NCBI GenBank assembly: GCA_041654915.1
Contig: JBAZCO010000055.1
Coordinates: 1-10,483, forward strand
Direction of reading: 5' to 3'
Length of the DNA stretch: 10,483 nucleotides
DNA from: JBAZCO01 sp041654915
GTDB taxonomy: Bacteria; Bacillota; Clostridia; Christensenellales; DTU072
Position 1 is the stretch's first letter. Every line of letters starts with the position of its first letter. The notes below the pieces were generated by a model. It worked only from the letters and a program-made list of their open reading frames with translations, ran no database searches and was not told the DNA's origin. The translations under genes were made by a program, and so were the position numbers. Shown here in pieces: positions 7,048 through 10,483 of the stretch.

Positions 7048-7065
7048 GTGTTATTATTATAACAC
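7048..7065. promoter_or_regulatory. Operator-like inverted repeat over the -10 element
   Basis: GTGTTAT (7048-7054) and ATAACAC (7059-7065) are perfect inverted 7-base arms around a 4-base centre. The repeat covers the -10 and the likely transcription start of the dehydrogenase-like gene, the usual place for a repressor. The core loosely resembles PerR/Fur-type boxes (TTATAATNATTATAA) but does not match fully. Confidence 0.5.
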
Positions 7066-7084
7066 ACGCACTTTTTCAAAGCAA
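7048..7084 (-). promoter_or_regulatory. Extended -10 promoter of the dehydrogenase-like gene
   Basis: The minus strand has TGTTATAAT, an extended -10 with TATAAT at 7056-7061. A poor -35, TTGCTT (7079-7084), lies 17 bases upstream. The predicted start of transcription falls near 7048-7050, about 45 bases above the ATG. Confidence 0.65.
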
Positions 7085-7101
7085 GTACAATATAGTTTGT
7101 G

Positions 7102-7149
7102 TTTAGACGACAATTTTAGTGTGACTTTTAGCGTGGTTTTTAGTGTATC
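7102..7149. repeat. Degenerate 12-base tandem repeat overlapping the murC stop
   Basis: On the plus strand TTTAG recurs at 7102, 7115, 7127 and 7139, with steps of 13, 12 and 12. The last three units are TTTTAGTGTGAC (7114-7125), TTTTAGCGTGGT (7126-7137) and TTTTAGTGTATC (7138-7149). The final unit includes the murC stop codon and last codons. Confidence 0.6.
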
Positions 7150-8507
7150 TCTTTTAAGATATCGGCAAGCATTACAATATCCCCAGCGCCTAAAATCAAT
7201 ACGATATCCCCATCCCTCACGCTTGATGCCACCGCCTCAGCAAGCGGCAAAAGGTTGCCATAATAATAGGCATTTACTCCCGTATTTCTAATTGCCGTAT
7301 ACAGATTATAGGCAGATGCACCCTGCAAGGGCAACTCCCGTGCGGCATATTCTTTAAATAAATATAGTTCCGTGCCTCCGCTCAAACAAGTGGTAAACTC
7401 ATCAAACAACCGCTTGGTGCGAGAATATGTATGCGGTTGAAAAACGATTAGCAGCCTTTTAGGACGCATAGACAGCGCCGTTGCTATTGCGGCACGGATT
7501 TCCGAGGGGTGATGGGCGTAGTCTACAAATATTCTCGCTCCCTTTATTTTCCCCTTTTCTTCAAACCGCCGCTCCACTCCCGCAAAACTTTCTATTCCCT
7601 TTATGATATCCGTTCTATCTAGCTTGAGTTGTTCGCAAACCGCATAGGCTGCCGTTGCGTTATAAATATTATGATAGCCGGGAACTTTCAAGCTAATATC
7701 CGCCTTTAGCATCCCGTTTTGCGTTATTTGGAAACTGTAAAACCCATTTTTTTGTTCACGAATATTTTCTATCAAGTAAGTTAAGTCGCCCTCTAAGCCA
7801 TAGCTTATCACTTTGGCATTACCGCTGTTTAGGCGGCGAAAATATTCGCTCTCTCCCGACACCACCGCTGCCCCGCCCTTTTTTATGTTTTGCAAAAATT
7901 CATCAAACGCATCATAGAGCGCATCTACCGTAGAGTATGTATCGGGGTGGTCAATCTCTGCATTCAACACCACTGCCACATCGGCAACCAACCCGATAAA
8001 ACTTTTTTTATATTCACAGGCCTCGGTGATAAAATAGTCATAACCTTTATATACCATATTGCCCAGCCCGTTGGCATTGCCGCCTATGTGTGCGGAAAAA
8101 GCCTTGCCCGCCTCATTAAAGATATTGGCAATAATGCTTGTAGCGGTAGTCTTGCCGTGCGTGCCTGCAACCGCCACGATAACCGCATAGTCCTTTGTCA
8201 CCTCGCTTAAAAAATGCGGACGGGAAACGCAAGCTATTCCCCTTTCTCTTGCCCGCACAAGCTCGGGGTCTGTGGACGGCACGGCAAGCGAATATACAAT
8301 TAGCTCGGCTTTTTCCGCCTTGTCGGGGTCGTGCCCCACCCAAATCTCCGCCCCCCATTGGTTTAATATACACATTTCCTCGTTGTACACAAGGTCAGAG
8401 CCGCTAACTTCCTTTCCCATCATAAGCATAAGTTTGGCAAGCGCAGACATACTTATTCCGCCTGCGCCCACAAAATGTAGCTTTCTTAACCCGCTAATTT
8501 TCGACAT
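7140..8507 (-). CDS. murC: UDP-N-acetylmuramate--L-alanine ligase
   Basis: A 455-residue cytoplasmic Mur ligase that adds L-alanine to UDP-N-acetylmuramic acid with ATP, the first amino-acid step of peptidoglycan synthesis. The N-terminal nucleotide-binding domain begins HFVGAGGISMSALA (11-24). The ATP loop GTHGKTT is at 115-121, EACEY at 162-166, LNAEIDHPD at 181-189, GVERRFE at 310-316, DYAHHPSEI at 329-337 and FQPHTYSRT at 356-364. Length and motif order are normal. The start at 8507 fits the family N-terminus, but no ribosome-binding site is seen at the usual distance; the nearest purine run, GGGGG, is more than 20 bases upstream. It is divergent from spoVG. No convincing terminator follows it, so some read-through into the dehydrogenase-like gene is possible. 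Confidence 0.97.
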   Translation of the reverse strand: MSKISGLRKLHFVGAGGISMSALAKLMLMMGKEVSGSDLVYNEEMCILNQWGAEIWVGHDPDKAEKAELIVYSLAVPSTDPELVRARERGIACVSRPHFLSEVTKDYAVIVAVAGTHGKTTATSIIANIFNEAGKAFSAHIGGNANGLGNMVYKGYDYFITEACEYKKSFIGLVADVAVVLNAEIDHPDTYSTVDALYDAFDEFLQNIKKGGAAVVSGESEYFRRLNSGNAKVISYGLEGDLTYLIENIREQKNGFYSFQITQNGMLKADISLKVPGYHNIYNATAAYAVCEQLKLDRTDIIKGIESFAGVERRFEEKGKIKGARIFVDYAHHPSEIRAAIATALSMRPKRLLIVFQPHTYSRTKRLFDEFTTCLSGGTELYLFKEYAARELPLQGASAYNLYTAIRNTGVNAYYYGNLLPLAEAVASSVRDGDIVLILGAGDIVMLADILKEIH

Positions 8508-8568
8508 ACAATTATTAATATGCTAAATATCCCCCGCTGTTGATAGAAAATATGCTTTTTATGTGATA

Positions 8569-8584
8569 AATTATTTAAATAATT
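8569..8584. repeat. 16-base perfect palindrome in the murC/spoVG spacer
   Basis: AATTATTTAAATAATT reads the same on both strands. It lies 11 bases above the spoVG -35 and about 60 bases above the murC start, where one regulator could affect both genes. The composition is purely A and T, so chance is a real alternative. Confidence 0.5.
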
Positions 8585-8595
8585 GATTTTGCCTA

Positions 8596-8624
8596 TTGAA
8601 TTCCTTGTTTTTGTGTTGTATAAT
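8596..8624 (+). promoter_or_regulatory. Sigma-A-type promoter of spoVG
   Basis: TTGAAT (8596-8601), a 17-base spacer and TATAAT (8619-8624) lie about 43 bases above the spoVG start. In Bacillus subtilis spoVG is a sigma-H gene; no sigma-H-like site was recognised here, so control seems to differ. Confidence 0.8.
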
Positions 8625-8667
8625 TTTAGTAAGTAGCAATACTACCAAGATTCACGAGGAGAAAGAA

Positions 8668-8934
8668 ATGAACATTACCGATGTCAGGGTCAGGCTATTC
8701 AAAAAGGAAGAAGGTAAACTAAAAGCTGTGGCAAGCATAATCATCGATAACGACTTTGTCGTACACGACATCAAAGTAATCGAAGGCAACGATGGCTGCT
8801 TTATTGTTATGCCTTCAAGAAAAACCCCGGACGGCGATTACAGGGACATTGCTCACCCCCTCCGCACCGAGGTAAGAGAGGACTTAAAATCAAAAATACT
8901 TGCCGCCTACGAAGAAGCAAAAGCGGCGCTATAA
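8668..8934 (+). CDS. spoVG: SpoVG family regulatory protein
   Basis: An 88-residue protein beginning MNITDVRVRLF, with the family hallmark MPSRKTPDGDYRDIAHP at residues 48-64. SpoVG proteins are small nucleic-acid-binding regulators; they act in sporulation and cell division in Bacillus and in gene control in non-sporulating relatives, so its presence alone does not prove sporulation. The frame is open further upstream to 8596, but the start at 8668-8670 is chosen because AGGAG lies 6 bases before it, the promoter -10 at 8619-8624 lies inside the longer frame, and the family begins here. It is the only plus-strand gene in the window. A hairpin at 9019-9055 follows, shared with the convergent acyl-CoA synthetase gene. 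Confidence 0.96.
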   Translation: MNITDVRVRLFKKEEGKLKAVASIIIDNDFVVHDIKVIEGNDGCFIVMPSRKTPDGDYRDIAHPLRTEVREDLKSKILAAYEEAKAAL

Positions 8935-9018
8935 TTCCACTCTTTGCAAAATATTGACCTGCCAATATAAATTAACACTTCGCCGCAAAACCTTTAGCGG
9001 CTCTCACCTTGTAACTGC

Positions 9019-9055
9019 AAAAGCCGACATAGGATAGTTGTCCTGTGCGGCTTTT
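9019..9055. terminator. Bidirectional hairpin terminator between spoVG and the acyl-CoA synthetase gene
   Basis: AAAAGCCG (9019-9026) pairs with CGGCTTTT (9048-9055). After one unpaired A, CATAGGA (9028-9034) pairs with TCCTGTG (9041-9047), including one G-U, around a 6-base loop. The outer A/T pairs give a T run in either direction, as expected between convergent genes. A weaker 5-pair hairpin (8982-9001) precedes it. Nothing else was recognised in the 215-base spacer. Confidence 0.8.
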
Positions 9056-9149
9056 ATACTAAATACCTAAATTTTTTTGTTTAATCTTCCAAGCTTTCTT
9101 TAAAAAACTTAAGACTTAAACGGGCGATGCTTTAAACCCTTTTTTAATT

Positions 9150-10483
9150 TTAGTTGCAAGCATCATCGGGTTGGTTTTCGTAGCGCATATAGTCAATTTT
9201 TGCGTGCGGTGTGCGGTGGAGCTTGTCGGTAAAAATTATTTCTTTCGGCACTGCATAGCGTATCAGCCGTGCGGCAACCTCTCTCTTTATCTTGGCGGCA
9301 ACAAGTTTTTCGTCTGTCTTTTTATCCAATACAACATATGCACGGGTAAATGCCTTGCCGTTTTTATTCATCCTTGCCACGCAGCTCTCCCTAATACCAG
9401 AAATGGTGTTTATCACCTCTTCCACCGCCGAAGGAAAAATATTCATCCCCGCTATCTTTAGTGAGCGCTTTGCCCGTTCACAAAAATATATATATCCGTC
9501 CTCGTCAATTTTCCCAACATCACCCGTCTTAAACCATTTTACACCGTCATATTCTTTTATCACCTCATTGGTCGTGGTTTGGTCGTTTAAATACCCTAGC
9601 ATCATTGCAGGGGTGGCAAGCCAAAATTCGCCCTCCTCGCCATAGGCGGCATCCTCTCCGTTTTCCTTTAATACACGCACCTTGCTGCCTATAAGAGCTT
9701 TCCCTTGTGAGCGAGGACGGGTTAAGCCGTTCAAACTCAAGGAAAAAACTCCGCCCACCTCGGTAAGTCCGTATCCCTCTAGCAACTCCGCATCACTGCC
9801 ATACTTTTTTAGTGCGGCATCAAAGCGCACTTTAAGGTCGGGAGATAGCTTGTCGCCACCGCAAAAAATATGCTTTAACGAACTTAAATCACCCTTAAAG
9901 GTTCTATGTTCAAGCATTTTCCTGTACATTGCCGGCACTCCGGTAAGGTGGGTGATTTTATGTTTTTTTATCAGCTTGATAGCGGCGGCTGTGCGAAATT
10001 GGGGTAGCATTACAATGTGCGCATTGGTGAGCAGCGTATGCACGCTCACCCCCAAACCAAAACTATGGAATATGGGGAGCGTCATAAGCATACTATCCGT
10101 TGGCAAATATATGGGGATATTTTCATATACGGTTGCGATAACCGCATCGGCAATTGCGTTAAAAGCATAATTAGAGTGTACCACGGTCTTGGGTTCACCC
10201 GTTGTGCCGCCGCTGTGGATATATACCGCCTTGTCGTGCGCACCCGCCTCGGGTGCATCAAATATATAATCTTTTTGTGTTTCTTTAAAAGCTGTTTCCC
10301 CGCCAAACCTCTTTTTTGTTGCTAAAGCGGCAGTTAGCTTTAGTGCGCCTCTCATAAACTCGGATGCCGTGCATAGCACCGTCTTGACACCCGCCCTTTT
10401 TATATACTCTTGCCGAGTTTTATATAACCCGTCGTAGGTGAATATAATTTTTGTGTCGGTACTTTTTAAAATATTATACAGCG
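9150..10483 (-). CDS. AMP-forming acyl-CoA synthetase/ligase, C-terminal 443 residues (start lies beyond the right edge)
   Basis: A member of the ANL superfamily, which activates a carboxylic acid with ATP to an acyl-adenylate and then usually passes it to CoA. Numbering from the first complete codon in the window, the phosphate loop SGGTTGEPK is at 90-98, YGLTE at 237-241, TGDVG at 319-323, the hinge and GMNIFP segment at 336-350, and the A10 lysine in HAKIDY at K428. All main motifs are present, so it is probably active. The frame stays open past the GTG at 10377-10379 to the window edge, so that codon is internal and about 80-100 N-terminal residues are missing. The acid cannot be told; the family includes long-chain fatty acid, aryl acid and acyl-carrier-protein ligases. 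No partner gene is visible. Confidence 0.93.
   Translation of the reverse strand, partial: LYNILKSTDTKIIFTYDGLYKTRQEYIKRAGVKTVLCTASEFMRGALKLTAALATKKRFGGETAFKETQKDYIFDAPEAGAHDKAVYIHSGGTTGEPKTVVHSNYAFNAIADAVIATVYENIPIYLPTDSMLMTLPIFHSFGLGVSVHTLLTNAHIVMLPQFRTAAAIKLIKKHKITHLTGVPAMYRKMLEHRTFKGDLSSLKHIFCGGDKLSPDLKVRFDAALKKYGSDAELLEGYGLTEVGGVFSLSLNGLTRPRSQGKALIGSKVRVLKENGEDAAYGEEGEFWLATPAMMLGYLNDQTTTNEVIKEYDGVKWFKTGDVGKIDEDGYIYFCERAKRSLKIAGMNIFPSAVEEVINTISGIRESCVARMNKNGKAFTRAYVVLDKKTDEKLVAAKIKREVAARLIRYAVPKEIIFTDKLHRTPHAKIDYMRYENQPDDACN

Noticed and set aside
8596..8667. Longer N-terminus for the SpoVG frame
   Set aside because: The added part spans the promoter -10, and the family start at 8668 has a good ribosome-binding site.
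9682..10170. Plus-strand open frame of 162 codons
   Set aside because: It lies antisense inside the acyl-CoA synthetase gene, has no ribosome-binding site and its translation resembles no protein family I know.
10377..10379. GTG as the start of the acyl-CoA synthetase gene
   Set aside because: The reading frame is open upstream to the window edge and the N-terminal part of the family would be missing.

Overview
The window looks like chromosomal DNA of a low-to-moderate GC Clostridia-type Firmicute, probably an uncultured or gut/anaerobic lineage. The reasons are SpoVG, zinc-type ribosomal protein L31 beside a DUF1385 (YqhQ)/PrmC/PrfA block, a homocitrate-synthase-like protein resembling the Re-citrate synthases of anaerobes, the small P-loop ATPase family often labelled PilT-like in Clostridia, and A+T-rich spacers with sigma-A-type promoters. 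This placement is an inference from gene content; no rRNA or tRNA gene is present. I see no phage, insertion sequence or CRISPR array.

Layout. Nearly everything lies on the minus strand, so transcription runs from high to low coordinates. From the right edge: an AMP-forming acyl-CoA synthetase-like gene (9150-10483, N-terminus outside the window) converges with spoVG (8668-8934, the only plus-strand gene) on a hairpin at 9019-9055 that probably terminates both. spoVG is divergent from murC (7140-8507); the shared spacer holds a clear sigma-A promoter for spoVG and a 16-bp perfect palindrome. Below murC come a short tandem repeat and an extended -10 promoter sitting in an inverted repeat, in front of a zinc-less medium-chain dehydrogenase-like gene (6020-7006). 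Then rpmE (5694-5900) has its own strong promoter and a strong intrinsic terminator (5622-5668).

After a 250-bp A+T-rich spacer comes a tight three-gene block: a YqhQ(DUF1385)-PrmC fusion (3582-5372), prfA (2499-3572) and a Re-citrate-synthase-like gene (1089-2492), with gaps of 9 and 6 bases. PrmC methylates the GGQ glutamine of release factors, and RF1 is the next gene, so enzyme and substrate are probably co-expressed. The left part is a two-gene unit: a 137-residue P-loop ATPase (521-934) with an extended -10 promoter, then threonine synthase (1-513, C-terminus outside the window) 7 bases later.

Most of the window is housekeeping. The standout is the in-frame joining of a polytopic membrane protein to the release-factor methyltransferase, with a perfect anti-Shine-Dalgarno match at the domain junction. 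Secondary points are the metabolic gene attached to prfA, the degenerate dehydrogenase with its operator-like palindrome, and several small repeats in spacers. I did not find evidence of a wholly new multi-gene system.
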